Source: an uncultured Phocaeicola sp.
GTDB taxonomy: Bacteria; Bacteroidota; Bacteroidia; Bacteroidales; Bacteroidaceae
Length of the DNA: 64,000 nt
Assembly (NCBI GenBank): GCA_944320815.1
Contig: CALUIZ010000009.1
Span: 42,570 to 106,569 of the forward strand
Direction of reading: 5' to 3'
Within the stretch, counting starts at the first letter, position 1. Each line of letters begins with the position of its first letter. Below, piece after piece: positions 8,877 to 17,953 of the stretch. The translations under genes and the position numbers were made by a program. The notes beneath the pieces are model-generated. The model ran no database searches. It worked only from the letters and a program-made list of their open reading frames with translations, and was not told the origin of the DNA.

Positions 8877-11363
8877 CTAATATACATAATTTCCTTCAGG
8901 AGTCAAATCTACACAAGATTGTTTTTTCCCGTCCTCCACCAGCACACTTTCTTTCAAACCCACTGTCAAGGACGAGCTGCCATAGTCCACCGAAAGCCAG
9001 GCAGGCCTGTCGGTTCGAAGTTCGGCATGGATTTCCACATTGCCCGCTTTCCACGTTCCTTCGCCGGTTCGTTCCAACGGAATCAGCTCCTGCCCCTTGT
9101 CGCCCATTCTGATAACCGTCAGGAAACGCATGTCCTTCACTTTCGTCCGGTTTGTGAACGTAGCATGATATTCAGGAGGCGTACCGTCTTTATACTTTTT
9201 CTTGAAATCAACGGCAGGCGAAAAGAACCGGTCAGTCTGGTCCGCCTGCAGAGGGACACTTCCGAACACATCGGCACAGGCCACACTGCGCTCCGTATGC
9301 AGGTCTAGAGTCTGAGAGCCAGACAGGACGCTTTTGGCTACCGTATGGAGCAGCAGGTTCCATTCTGACTCCCGGTTTGCCTGAAGCACGTCATAAATCA
9401 CCACAACGTCCGGACGCACAAACACCAGATGACGCTCGTATTTTTTCATGCCCGAATCGCCGAAACCGAAGTGAGAGTCCTGGGAAATTCCGTTCTTCTT
9501 CAGAAGTTCCCGGAACTGACTATCCGTAACGGAACGATACGCATGGCTCGCGTCACCGCATACATACGACAGCGCACTTCCCTCCAGATGCCGTTTTATC
9601 CATCCGTAGCCTTCGTGACCGAAAGCCTGTCCACATCCGTTGAGCAGAATTGTATTATGCGCACGCGTATGCCGATAAGAAGTCAGTGAATGCGGGTCGG
9701 CGAATGAAGTGTAGTATCCTGTAGAATAAAACAGACGTTCCCCCTTGCGCGAGATGTTGAAACTGTTCTGGTTCGCATGCATATGTCCTTTCGCGCCGAA
9801 AGGCGAAGAACGGAAAAACACGGTGGCATCCCGTTCCGGATACAGTACATCAGTATGCATGGCCATTGTACCTACACCTGTAAAGACCTTGTCCTGCGGC
9901 AATGACTCCGGCTCCACGGCATCGGCTTCCGTAAGGCAGACATCATTCACAATCTGGTACCATGGCTCTATCTTCGCTAGTGGTTTCTTCCAGTAATCCT
10001 CTCCAAGTTCATCACCGAAGAAACTCCCTGTGGGTTTCAACGAACTGAAAAGACGATACACCGCCTTCGGGTCGTTTTCCTCACAGCCGAGCACCAGCAT
10101 TTCCGAACGGCCTTTCAAACTTCCGGTAGCCACCCGCTCGTGCATATCCCCGAATCCGGAAACGGGAGCCGCCACAGGAGAGAAGTAAATGAAATAGTCC
10201 GGCAGGTTACGATACCATCCGGAACGGAAAACATCAATCTTCCCTATTTTCTTCAACAGGAGTGCCATATCTACAATTGCACTCTGGTTTACACTGTAAT
10301 AACCTTCGCCTTCCGCCCATCCGCCGTCCTGCGTGGCAAGATTCGGGAAACGCGCCACAAACAATCCGTAAGTGTAACGCAGCATCTCTTCAGCAGACTT
10401 CAGATGGCCCAATGTGGCTAAAGCCGCCGTAAAGTTCCCCGTAATCTCCATCTGCCAGAAATGATTTTCCACCTGACGGGCTTCGGTATATCCGGGCCAG
10501 CGTTCCAATCCCTCTTTCAATTGTCGGTCCACCACCGAAAGAATAGCCTCCCTGACCGACTCGTCCAGTTGGTCATAAAGCATGTCATAGCCCAACGAAA
10601 GCGATGTAAGCACTTTTGAGCCGAGCAAATCATATGTAGGCCATTGCAAAAGCACATCCGTCCGTTCAAGCAAGGCATCCAGCAGTTCTTGTTTTCCGGA
10701 CAAGACATATCCCTCCAGCAGGGTCCTATAGATTTTAGTCTCTTTTCCGGCCACCTGATTCAGGCGGCGCGCCTCCGCCGGATTCGCACTTTCCACCGGT
10801 CCGCGATAGATTTCCGCCTCGGAAGCTTTTTCCGCCTCACGGAGAATACGTTTGTAAAGCGGATGCGAAGGGGCCTCTTTCCGTATTGTCTCCATATCTC
10901 TTCCATAATTCATCACCCTCGGGTGAGTGGAAGACACATTACGGACAAACGATTCAAAATCAGGTGTGTCAATTCCTTCCGTTCCTTTCTTCACCTCGAA
11001 AGAAAAGACTCCCTGCGGAATGGCTTTACCGTTCTCCACAATTTCATAGGTCCAATACCAGACACCCGGTTCAAGCTTCCGGTGAGGGTTGAAGAAACAA
11101 TACCGCTGCCCCATGCTCCGCATCGTCCCTTTCTCTGAGAAAGTAGAGTCCCTGCTGAGAAAAACATTATAGGTCACATCCTTCTTTTCCCAATATTTCA
11201 CGGAAGGCCACAGTAAAGGAGTGGGGTTGACCGAAACAGCTATTCCCTTCTGAGGATAAGGTGTCTTGCGCCATTCTTCATACAAACAGTCCGGCAACTG
11301 TGCCTGAACAAATCCGACATCCGCTAGCAGACACACCAATATACAGTACACAAATCTTCTCAT
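8877..11363 (-). CDS. Heparinase II/III-like polysaccharide lyase (PL15-like, DUF4962 N-terminus)
   Basis: About 828 residues with signal peptide (ends FVQAQ). An N-terminal beta region (DUF4962-like, about 30-130) precedes the alpha/alpha toroid (ENHFWQMEI, DGGWAEGEGYY) and the antiparallel beta-sandwich typical of heparinase II/III lyases (GHMHANQNSFN, YRHTRAHNTILLNG). The predicted reaction is beta-elimination of heparin/heparan oligosaccharides in the periplasm. The start is the ATG at 11363 rather than the upstream TTG. Position and architecture recall BT4652. A 225-nt spacer without clear signals separates it from the ROK gene. Confidence 0.85.
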   Translation of the reverse strand: MRRFVYCILVCLLADVGFVQAQLPDCLYEEWRKTPYPQKGIAVSVNPTPLLWPSVKYWEKKDVTYNVFLSRDSTFSEKGTMRSMGQRYCFFNPHRKLEPGVWYWTYEIVENGKAIPQGVFSFEVKKGTEGIDTPDFESFVRNVSSTHPRVMNYGRDMETIRKEAPSHPLYKRILREAEKASEAEIYRGPVESANPAEARRLNQVAGKETKIYRTLLEGYVLSGKQELLDALLERTDVLLQWPTYDLLGSKVLTSLSLGYDMLYDQLDESVREAILSVVDRQLKEGLERWPGYTEARQVENHFWQMEITGNFTAALATLGHLKSAEEMLRYTYGLFVARFPNLATQDGGWAEGEGYYSVNQSAIVDMALLLKKIGKIDVFRSGWYRNLPDYFIYFSPVAAPVSGFGDMHERVATGSLKGRSEMLVLGCEENDPKAVYRLFSSLKPTGSFFGDELGEDYWKKPLAKIEPWYQIVNDVCLTEADAVEPESLPQDKVFTGVGTMAMHTDVLYPERDATVFFRSSPFGAKGHMHANQNSFNISRKGERLFYSTGYYTSFADPHSLTSYRHTRAHNTILLNGCGQAFGHEGYGWIKRHLEGSALSYVCGDASHAYRSVTDSQFRELLKKNGISQDSHFGFGDSGMKKYERHLVFVRPDVVVIYDVLQANRESEWNLLLHTVAKSVLSGSQTLDLHTERSVACADVFGSVPLQADQTDRFFSPAVDFKKKYKDGTPPEYHATFTNRTKVKDMRFLTVIRMGDKGQELIPLERTGEGTWKAGNVEIHAELRTDRPAWLSVDYGSSSLTVGLKESVLVEDGKKQSCVDLTPEGNYVY

Positions 11364-11588
11364 AAACGACAATGAATCAAAAGCTTTTTAAAAACGACAA
11401 ACGAAGAATGGCGGACGAAGAACGGATACGCACCAGTTCATCTCCCTGTTCTCCATCCTTCACTCTCCATTATAAAAACAATCTTTCTGACGATATTCTC
11501 AAAAACAATGGGAGAGAATCTGTATCTCCAGGTTAGAGATAAAGAATCCTCCTCGTCTTTCTGTGCTTTTCATGCTTTACGGGAGATT

Positions 11589-12533
11589 TTACTTACTCAA
11601 GAAAAGCGATGCCGCACCCAGACATCCCGCCCGGTTTCCCAAAGCGGCCGCAACGATACGTGTGTTGACCGCACAGTCGGGAATGGCATAACGGAACGTA
11701 CGCTCGCTGACCTTCTTTATGTAGAACTCGCCCGACTCGGACAATCCCCCGCCGATAATGATTAGCTGGGGACTGAATATGTTGATGAAACCGGCTATTC
11801 CATGTCCGAGGAAATCGCAATGTTCGTCCAGACTCTCTATGGCCAAGGCATTGTTCTCCTTATAAAGACGCACGATAAACTCACCGTTCACCTCATCAGA
11901 AGGAAAGTAAACACCGGCTTTCTCCGCCCGTTCGCAGAACCTGCGCACCAGCGCGGAAGCGGAAGCGTAATGTTCCAGACATCCCACCGAACCGCAGGCG
12001 CAACGTTCACCGTCAGCAATCAGAGGCACATGACCCAACTCTGTTCCGCGGTTCGCAAAGCCGCTGAACAGCTTTCCGTCAATCAGCACCGCACCTCCTA
12101 TTCCTGTCCCTACGGTGACGAACACGATATTTCTATAACCCTCACCCGCTCCGAACATCATTTCGCCAAGACCCATCATGTTCGCGTCATTGCCGAGACG
12201 CACCGGAAGGCCAGTGAACGACTCCATACGGTCTGCCAGAGCCAAGTTCTCCCAGCCCGCCAGATTCTCGGCTCCGCCAAGAACAATCCGTCCGGTCACG
12301 TCCACAATGCCCGGAGTGCCGACACCGATACCTTCCGCCTTTACGCCAAGAGCGTTCGCAGCGGCCTTCATTTCTTCCACCGCCTTGCGGAGCTGGGCTA
12401 TGATTGCATCAGCGGACACATCGGCGTGAGAGGGCAACCGACCTTGGGCGTGAAATGCCCCCTCATTGTCCACCAGAGCATACTTCACAGAAGTACCTCC
12501 CAAGTCAACTCCGATTACATATCTTTCTTTCAT
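11589..12533 (-). CDS. ROK-family sugar kinase
   Basis: Cytosolic kinase of about 314 residues. It shows the ATP-binding DLGGT (residues 10-14), the GNDANMMGLGE segment with catalytic Asp, GTGIGG, and the ROK zinc signature C-x-C-G-x-x-G-C with GH and E around it. Within a heparan PUL the likely substrate is GlcNAc or glucosamine released after desulfation (inference). The start at 12533 is chosen; an in-frame start 15 nt earlier overlaps the upstream stop. No DNA-binding domain is present, so it is a kinase rather than a ROK repressor. Counterpart of BT4654. Confidence 0.88.
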   Translation of the reverse strand: MKERYVIGVDLGGTSVKYALVDNEGAFHAQGRLPSHADVSADAIIAQLRKAVEEMKAAANALGVKAEGIGVGTPGIVDVTGRIVLGGAENLAGWENLALADRMESFTGLPVRLGNDANMMGLGEMMFGAGEGYRNIVFVTVGTGIGGAVLIDGKLFSGFANRGTELGHVPLIADGERCACGSVGCLEHYASASALVRRFCERAEKAGVYFPSDEVNGEFIVRLYKENNALAIESLDEHCDFLGHGIAGFINIFSPQLIIIGGGLSESGEFYIKKVSERTFRYAIPDCAVNTRIVAAALGNRAGCLGAASLFLSK

Positions 12534-12544
12534 GTCCACAGATG

Positions 12545-14173
12545 TCAAATACGTTCAGCCCAAATAGGTGAGCTGAAAGCCCATTGCTGGTCGCGCTGAC
12601 GGACACGCACATAATAATAATCCGTATCACGCTCCGGTTCCTTGTCCTCCATGTAATGCTCAATCATATAACAGCTTTCCGGCATGGCACGATTGAACAG
12701 AATCGCCTCGCTCAGCCATCCGATCATGAAATGCGAGCGTGAGCCTTCCAGCAACTCACCCAGCGAATGCTTGAACTGCTTGCCGTTAAAATCTGCCGTT
12801 ATAACTCCGTCCTTCGGCATCTCCAGTTCGAGAATGACAGCCTGTGTAGCCGGAGTAAGCGTATTCGGGTTTTTCGACGTATAAAGCAAAAGTTCCGTCT
12901 GACGCTCCGATGACGAGATAATCTTGTTTACATGAGTATGGAACTCCGTTTCACCTTCCTGCGGAGAAGTGAAAGCCGCGCCGCGGAAGCAGGGAGTCAC
13001 CTTCAGTATGCGTCCCTTGTTGATTGAGAGGTTGCCCTTCCAGGTAACATAACGCTCTTCACGGTTCCAGCCGAACTCAACCTTCACTTTGCAATGTACG
13101 GTATCACCTTCCGGCATGACCGGAGTCATCGGCCCGTTCATCCGCGCAAGCAGCCTGCCGTTCTTGATGATGTCGATATAGTCGATGCAGCTCTGTCCCT
13201 CCACGTTCAGATAGATACGGCGGCTGTTTCCACGTACCACATCACCCATCATCGCGTCGTTCACACGGAAATCAATCTTGATGTTGTCGCCTGTAGCGCA
13301 GCACACGTGACGAGTGCGCAAGGCCTCCCAAACCGCATCACGGGTCAAAAAGGGGGCGAGCACACCCACACGCCCGTCACCGTAACTTCCCGGATAACCT
13401 GAATGCTGGTCGGTCGAACCTATCAGACCGAACTTGTGTCCCTGTTCCAGTCCGTACAGGATTGTACCTTCCCACTGGCGGGGTCCCATGTCATGCAGAT
13501 AAGGATAATCTCCCTGGTCGGTCTCCGCCAGCCCATGACGGGAATACATCTCCACGAAAGGAGTCTGGTCCCCCTCAGTAAAAAACTTCCAGTTATAGCC
13601 GCGATACCCTGTCTGATACCCCATGTGATGAGGAGTTATGAACACCTTATGCCCTTTCGCCTTCCTCTTCCAGTCTTCAATCGAAGTACACTCCACAAGC
13701 GGAGCATCCAGGTCATAATTCAACGCCACATGATCGCCATGTTCCATACTGTGCGCCTCATATCCGATGAAAGTCAGGAACTCCCCTTCCTTGTTATATT
13801 CGTTCGTCATCCTCACATATTTGTCATAGCCTCCTGCCCTCAAGCGTTTGAACGCACTGGTATGATAGTCGATGACCCATGACAAACGCGGATCGTTCCT
13901 TCCCGGTATGTCCGGCCACATGGCGTGAGGCGTAACGCTCACAAAGTCAAGCTGTCCTTTGGCCGCCTCGAACGCGTCGCGCATGTCACCGTGGCCGTAA
14001 GTGATGTTACAATGATTGTGCAGGTCACCCCAGAACAGTTTCATGCCTGTAGGCGACGGCATTATCTTTTTCGCTTCCTTGCTTCCCGGCATACACGAGC
14101 CGAGCAGACTGCCCGAAGCTGCCAGTCCCAAAAACGACCAGCCTGAAATCTCCAAAAAATGTCTTCTGTCCAT
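12545..14173 (-). CDS. PHP-fold (DUF3604-like) Tat-type lipoprotein of unknown function
   Basis: 542 residues. The N-terminus combines a twin-arginine signal (DRRHFLEISG) with a lipobox LGSC (Cys27), implying folded export and lipid anchoring. The body has PHP metal-site motifs: GDLHNH (49-54), TPHAMW, YEAHSMEHGDH, ITPHHMG and STDQHSG, so a di- or trinuclear metal hydrolase is likely. It sits between the 6-O-sulfatase-like gene (11 nt) and the ROK kinase (overlap region), inside the heparin operon. No activity is known to me for this position; removal of N-sulfate or another substituent is a speculation. Confidence 0.7.
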   Translation of the reverse strand: MDRRHFLEISGWSFLGLAASGSLLGSCMPGSKEAKKIMPSPTGMKLFWGDLHNHCNITYGHGDMRDAFEAAKGQLDFVSVTPHAMWPDIPGRNDPRLSWVIDYHTSAFKRLRAGGYDKYVRMTNEYNKEGEFLTFIGYEAHSMEHGDHVALNYDLDAPLVECTSIEDWKRKAKGHKVFITPHHMGYQTGYRGYNWKFFTEGDQTPFVEMYSRHGLAETDQGDYPYLHDMGPRQWEGTILYGLEQGHKFGLIGSTDQHSGYPGSYGDGRVGVLAPFLTRDAVWEALRTRHVCCATGDNIKIDFRVNDAMMGDVVRGNSRRIYLNVEGQSCIDYIDIIKNGRLLARMNGPMTPVMPEGDTVHCKVKVEFGWNREERYVTWKGNLSINKGRILKVTPCFRGAAFTSPQEGETEFHTHVNKIISSSERQTELLLYTSKNPNTLTPATQAVILELEMPKDGVITADFNGKQFKHSLGELLEGSRSHFMIGWLSEAILFNRAMPESCYMIEHYMEDKEPERDTDYYYVRVRQRDQQWAFSSPIWAERI

Positions 14174-14184
14174 GATATTCGATT

Positions 14185-15789
14185 TTATTTTCTATGTTGG
14201 AATCTTCTGTCACCTTTGAAAAGCACCTTCACCTTTTCGTCCGGATCCGTGTCTCCATATTTCTGTTGTGTCTCTTTCAGAAGCGTCATCATCTCTTCTT
14301 GCTTTTCCGCATAGGCGGGGTCGCCGAACACGTTGTCCAGCTCGTCCGGATCTTTCGCCATGTCATACATCTCCCATTCATCGATGTCGTTGTAGAAATG
14401 TATCAGCTTGAAATCCTGCGTACGGATTCCGTAATGACGTTTCACGCTATGCTCCGCCGGATACTCATAATAATGGTAATAGGCGGCCTTCCGCCAGCCC
14501 TCCGGTGTTTTCCCTCCGTTCTCCATGACCGGTTTCAATGATTCTCCCTGTATGTCCTGCGGAATGTCCGCGCCCGCGAAATCGAGGAAAGTGGGAGCGA
14601 AGTCCACATTCATACAAATGGCGGAACTGACCGAGCCGGCCTTTACCGCTTTCGGATAACGCACAATCAAAGGCATACGCTGGCACTCTTCATACATAAA
14701 GCGTTTGTCAAACCAGCCATGCTCGCCGAGGAAGAAACCCTGATCGGACGTATAGACAATTATCGTATTGTCCAGCTGGCCCGTATCTTCCAGATATTTC
14801 ATCAGTCGCCCGATACTTTCATCTACAGAGACCACCGTTGCCAGATAGTCGCGCATATACTGCTGGTATTTCCAGCTCACCAGTTCCTTCCCTTTCAGAT
14901 TGCCTTTCCGGTACTCCGCTATCCGTTTCGCGTAAACGGAATCCCATTTGCGCTGCACGTCTTCCGGCATCCTCTTGTAAACCTTCGACAGTCGGTTGGC
15001 CGTGTCCTTGAGCAACTCTTCACGCGTCATCAGCTTCAAGTCCCAGTCTTCCGTGAATGTCTTCGCAAGTGACATGTCCTGTTCCGCCGAAGCGCGCCCT
15101 CTGCCGGAATAATCGTCGAACAAAGTGGAAGGCTCCTGGAAAAACGTGTCATTGAACATGCCAAGATGACGCGGCGCAGGCATCCAGTTCCGGTGCGGAG
15201 CCTTGTGATGGAACATCAGACAAAACGGTTTTGATTTGTCTCTGTCATCCAGAAAACTTATCGCCTTGTCAGTAATGATATCTGTCACATACCCTTTCTC
15301 CGTTATCCGTTTCCCGTTCTCGTCGAACTCCGGGTCATAATAATCACCCTGTTCCTCCTGTCCTATAAGGATACTCCAATGGTCGAAGCCCTGCGGCTCG
15401 GAGATAAGATGCCATTTGCCCACAATGGCCGTCTGATAGCCGGCCTTCTGAAGCAGTTTCGGGAAAGTCTGCTGATCTCCGTCAAACGTGCAGGCATTGT
15501 CGGTGAACCCGTTCTTGTGGCTGAACTTTCCGGTCAATATACAGGCACGCGAAGGTCCCGACAACGCGTTCACTGCATAGCAATTGTTAAAACGAATTCC
15601 CTCAGCCGCTATACGGTCCATATTCGGAGTCCGGATAAGATTCCCTCCATAGCACGACATGGCTTGCGTCGTATGGTCATCTGTCATAATAAAAATAATG
15701 TTGGGACGCTCCGAGTCTTCCTTCTGATGCGAAGTGCACCCCATTAAACCGAACGCAGCCACACAAAGGCCGCCTGAAATGTTTCTCAT
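14185..15789 (-). CDS. Heparan N-acetylglucosamine-6-O-sulfatase-like S1 sulfatase (lipoprotein)
   Basis: 534 residues from Met 15789, which yields a lipoprotein signal with lipobox LMGC (Cys18); the open frame back to 15873 runs into a repeat and is unlikely to be translated. Metal motif NIIFIMTDDHT, formylglycine motif S77-G-P-S-R81, then GKWH, HHKAPHR and TSDQGFFLGEHGW. The length, the Ser77 position and the gene context match BT4656, the S1_11 heparan GlcNAc-6-O-sulfatase of B. thetaiotaomicron. It should act on the reducing-end glucosamine of lyase products in the periplasm. Confidence 0.88.
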   Translation of the reverse strand: MRNISGGLCVAAFGLMGCTSHQKEDSERPNIIFIMTDDHTTQAMSCYGGNLIRTPNMDRIAAEGIRFNNCYAVNALSGPSRACILTGKFSHKNGFTDNACTFDGDQQTFPKLLQKAGYQTAIVGKWHLISEPQGFDHWSILIGQEEQGDYYDPEFDENGKRITEKGYVTDIITDKAISFLDDRDKSKPFCLMFHHKAPHRNWMPAPRHLGMFNDTFFQEPSTLFDDYSGRGRASAEQDMSLAKTFTEDWDLKLMTREELLKDTANRLSKVYKRMPEDVQRKWDSVYAKRIAEYRKGNLKGKELVSWKYQQYMRDYLATVVSVDESIGRLMKYLEDTGQLDNTIIVYTSDQGFFLGEHGWFDKRFMYEECQRMPLIVRYPKAVKAGSVSSAICMNVDFAPTFLDFAGADIPQDIQGESLKPVMENGGKTPEGWRKAAYYHYYEYPAEHSVKRHYGIRTQDFKLIHFYNDIDEWEMYDMAKDPDELDNVFGDPAYAEKQEEMMTLLKETQQKYGDTDPDEKVKVLFKGDRRFQHRK

Positions 15790-15815
15790 AACTACCGATT
15801 TAATAAAGAATGTGC

Positions 15816-15930
15816 TAATGTGCCAATCTGAGAAGAAGCCAATGCGCCAATGAAAGTGTAAATAGATTGACACCGCACATTAGCACATTGGTATATTAGC
15901 ACATTGGCTTCTTCTCAGATTGGCACATTA
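15816..15930. repeat. Perfect 29-bp inverted repeat with 57-bp loop
   Basis: Arms 15816-15844 and 15902-15930 are exact reverse complements (outer bases TAATGTGCCA / TGGCACATTA). The loop contains TTAGCACATTGG at 15880-15891, repeated at 15896-15907. It sits between the PL12 lyase stop (15947) and the sulfatase start (15789), so it is transcribed within the operon and may act as a processing or attenuation hairpin. Confidence 0.85.
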
Positions 15931-15946
15931 ACAACATATTGGCCTA

Positions 15947-17953
15947 TTATAAACTATACTTTAAGATTTGCTTCTTTCCGTCCACTTTCACTTCCACTTC
16001 AAGCCCGTTCTCACTGAACTTCTTGTTCTTGAATTTGGCGGAAATGGCAGGAGCGTCGGCACTGTCCTTCACCGGACAGATAACTGTAATATAGCGCACC
16101 GCGTCTTCTCCTTCTTTTCTCACATTGAACGACACGTTCATGCGTTTCGCTTTCTTGCGGTATGCGGTGGACATCCAGCCCTCTTCCTTCTTCATAGTCA
16201 TTCCGTCCGGACCGAAACATTGCAGTTTCATGTTGCTTCCGTTTTCAAACTGGGTGACAAAAGTCATGTCCTCACGGCTGTTGGCAATCTTTCCTTTCGG
16301 CATCTGATAATGCAGATTCACTACACCTTTGGCACTGCCTACAGCCTCATCCACAATCACGAAATAAGCGTTGTCGACAAAAAATACAGAACGGCGGTGC
16401 TTCAGATTCTTGTAGCTTGGATTTTCCGTTACCAACGTCTGTACGTTCCCTTCCGGCTGCCAAAGCTTGGTTACAGACTCTGTCGTTTCCAGATTCTTGT
16501 CGCTCAAGGTGAGTGTATTGTGTACGCGGGTCTGACGGAACCAGTTGCGCCATTCCATCACCTCACCTTTTCCGGCATATACATACGAACCGGAATCCGC
16601 GAACAGATTCTTTCCGTTGAACCAGAGCTCGAACGTTCCGTTGTCGGGCTGGCAATGCCAGAAACCTTTCGGACCGGCCTTCACCACCATCTGAGTTGCG
16701 TCCGTTCCCCATGAGTTGCGGAACACGAAGAAGCCTGACTTCAGGAAACCTTTCGACAGATAAGCGGGAAGTTCGCCTTTCTTTCCTTCGGTAGCGAAAT
16801 AAAGGATAGCCTTATTCTCTGGGAAAAGCTTGCTCCAGTCCTTATAGTTCTTTATCATCTCACGCTTTGTAGTCAGCTTCGCATCACTGAAACAAGGATT
16901 CGTATAGTCCGGGAAGCTGATGTTCATGTAGAACACGATCATATTCTCCACCGTGTCAAGATAGCTCTGCGGGAACTCGTTGCGGAACCCGTTCATGTCG
17001 GCTATACGCAAAGCCTTGCAGAATATATTGATAGCCGCCAGATGATAGTGCGGGTCAAGTTCAAACTGTCCGCCGTCAGGATATACCTGCACGTTGATTT
17101 CACGGTTCAGAATATCGATTCCGCTCTTCCTCCATGTCTGCGCATCCTTGAATTCCGGGAAGAAAGCTCCCGCATAGATCATACGCTGGGCCTCGAACAA
17201 CAGATGGTTTCCCTGGTCGGAATAGTTGTTCAGGATATGCACAGCGTGCTTGTGATAGTTCACCAGAAACTCGGTGAGGAACTCCGGAGTGAACGAAGGC
17301 GACGGCAGGAACAGCTGGAACTGGCTTGTCTGGTCCTGCAGGCGGTTGCTCACCTCCAGCGGACGCCATGCGAAACGCACGTTCTCGGCATCTCCCTTCA
17401 GCTTGTCATCCGCCATTTCGTATTCGCTCTTGTCTATCTTCACCAACGGATTCTTCTTTATCCAGTCGATATACTGCTTCGCCCATTCCTCGGCATATTT
17501 CTCATCACCCGAAACCCGGTAGGCTTTACCCATCGGAGTGAACCATTTATGGCGATGGAGCTGCCAACGAAGCTCGTTGTCTTTTACGGGCCAGTACTGC
17601 CAGTTGATGTCCTCACCATAATTGAAAGAAGGCTGATAACCTTTATGCACGAAAAAAGTATGCTTCAGTGCATCGTCCGCCCATTGTTGTTCCGTCTTGC
17701 TGATCTTGATATTCTCCAGATTGACATCCGGTGTCTTCACGTCGGTCCGCGCCCGGTAATAATCCAACAGGGCTTTGGCTGCATCGGCATCCTGACCTTC
17801 CGCATGCAATGATTTCACCTTCTCCAGCCCGGGATAGTCCAGGTTGAGCAGAGAAAAGACTTCGGGTTTCAGTTCCTGCGCCCTTGCCTGTTCCAACGCA
17901 AAACAGGACAGACATACAAGCGCAACGGATTTCAAATTTATTCTCATAATCAT
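15947..17953 (-). CDS. Heparinase III-like lyase (PL12), periplasmic
   Basis: 668 residues with a signal peptide ending ARAQ. N-terminal toroid (LNLDYPGLEKVK, RWQLHRHKWF, QGNHLLFEAQRM, ELDPHYHL) followed by a beta-sandwich with WHCQPDNGTFELWFNG and TRVHNTLTLS, carrying His/Tyr/Asn residues expected in heparinase III catalysis. It should cleave low-sulfated heparan oligosaccharides to unsaturated disaccharides. The start ATG overlaps the GH88 stop (TAATG), implying translational coupling; Met at 17947 is an alternative. Closest known counterpart by context is BT4657. Confidence 0.9.
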   Translation of the reverse strand: MIMRINLKSVALVCLSCFALEQARAQELKPEVFSLLNLDYPGLEKVKSLHAEGQDADAAKALLDYYRARTDVKTPDVNLENIKISKTEQQWADDALKHTFFVHKGYQPSFNYGEDINWQYWPVKDNELRWQLHRHKWFTPMGKAYRVSGDEKYAEEWAKQYIDWIKKNPLVKIDKSEYEMADDKLKGDAENVRFAWRPLEVSNRLQDQTSQFQLFLPSPSFTPEFLTEFLVNYHKHAVHILNNYSDQGNHLLFEAQRMIYAGAFFPEFKDAQTWRKSGIDILNREINVQVYPDGGQFELDPHYHLAAINIFCKALRIADMNGFRNEFPQSYLDTVENMIVFYMNISFPDYTNPCFSDAKLTTKREMIKNYKDWSKLFPENKAILYFATEGKKGELPAYLSKGFLKSGFFVFRNSWGTDATQMVVKAGPKGFWHCQPDNGTFELWFNGKNLFADSGSYVYAGKGEVMEWRNWFRQTRVHNTLTLSDKNLETTESVTKLWQPEGNVQTLVTENPSYKNLKHRRSVFFVDNAYFVIVDEAVGSAKGVVNLHYQMPKGKIANSREDMTFVTQFENGSNMKLQCFGPDGMTMKKEEGWMSTAYRKKAKRMNVSFNVRKEGEDAVRYITVICPVKDSADAPAISAKFKNKKFSENGLEVEVKVDGKKQILKYSL

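Noticed and set aside
15790..15873. N-terminal extension of the 14.2-kb sulfatase by 28 codons
   Set aside because: It would read through the inverted repeat and place 28 residues ahead of a perfect lipoprotein signal, abolishing export.
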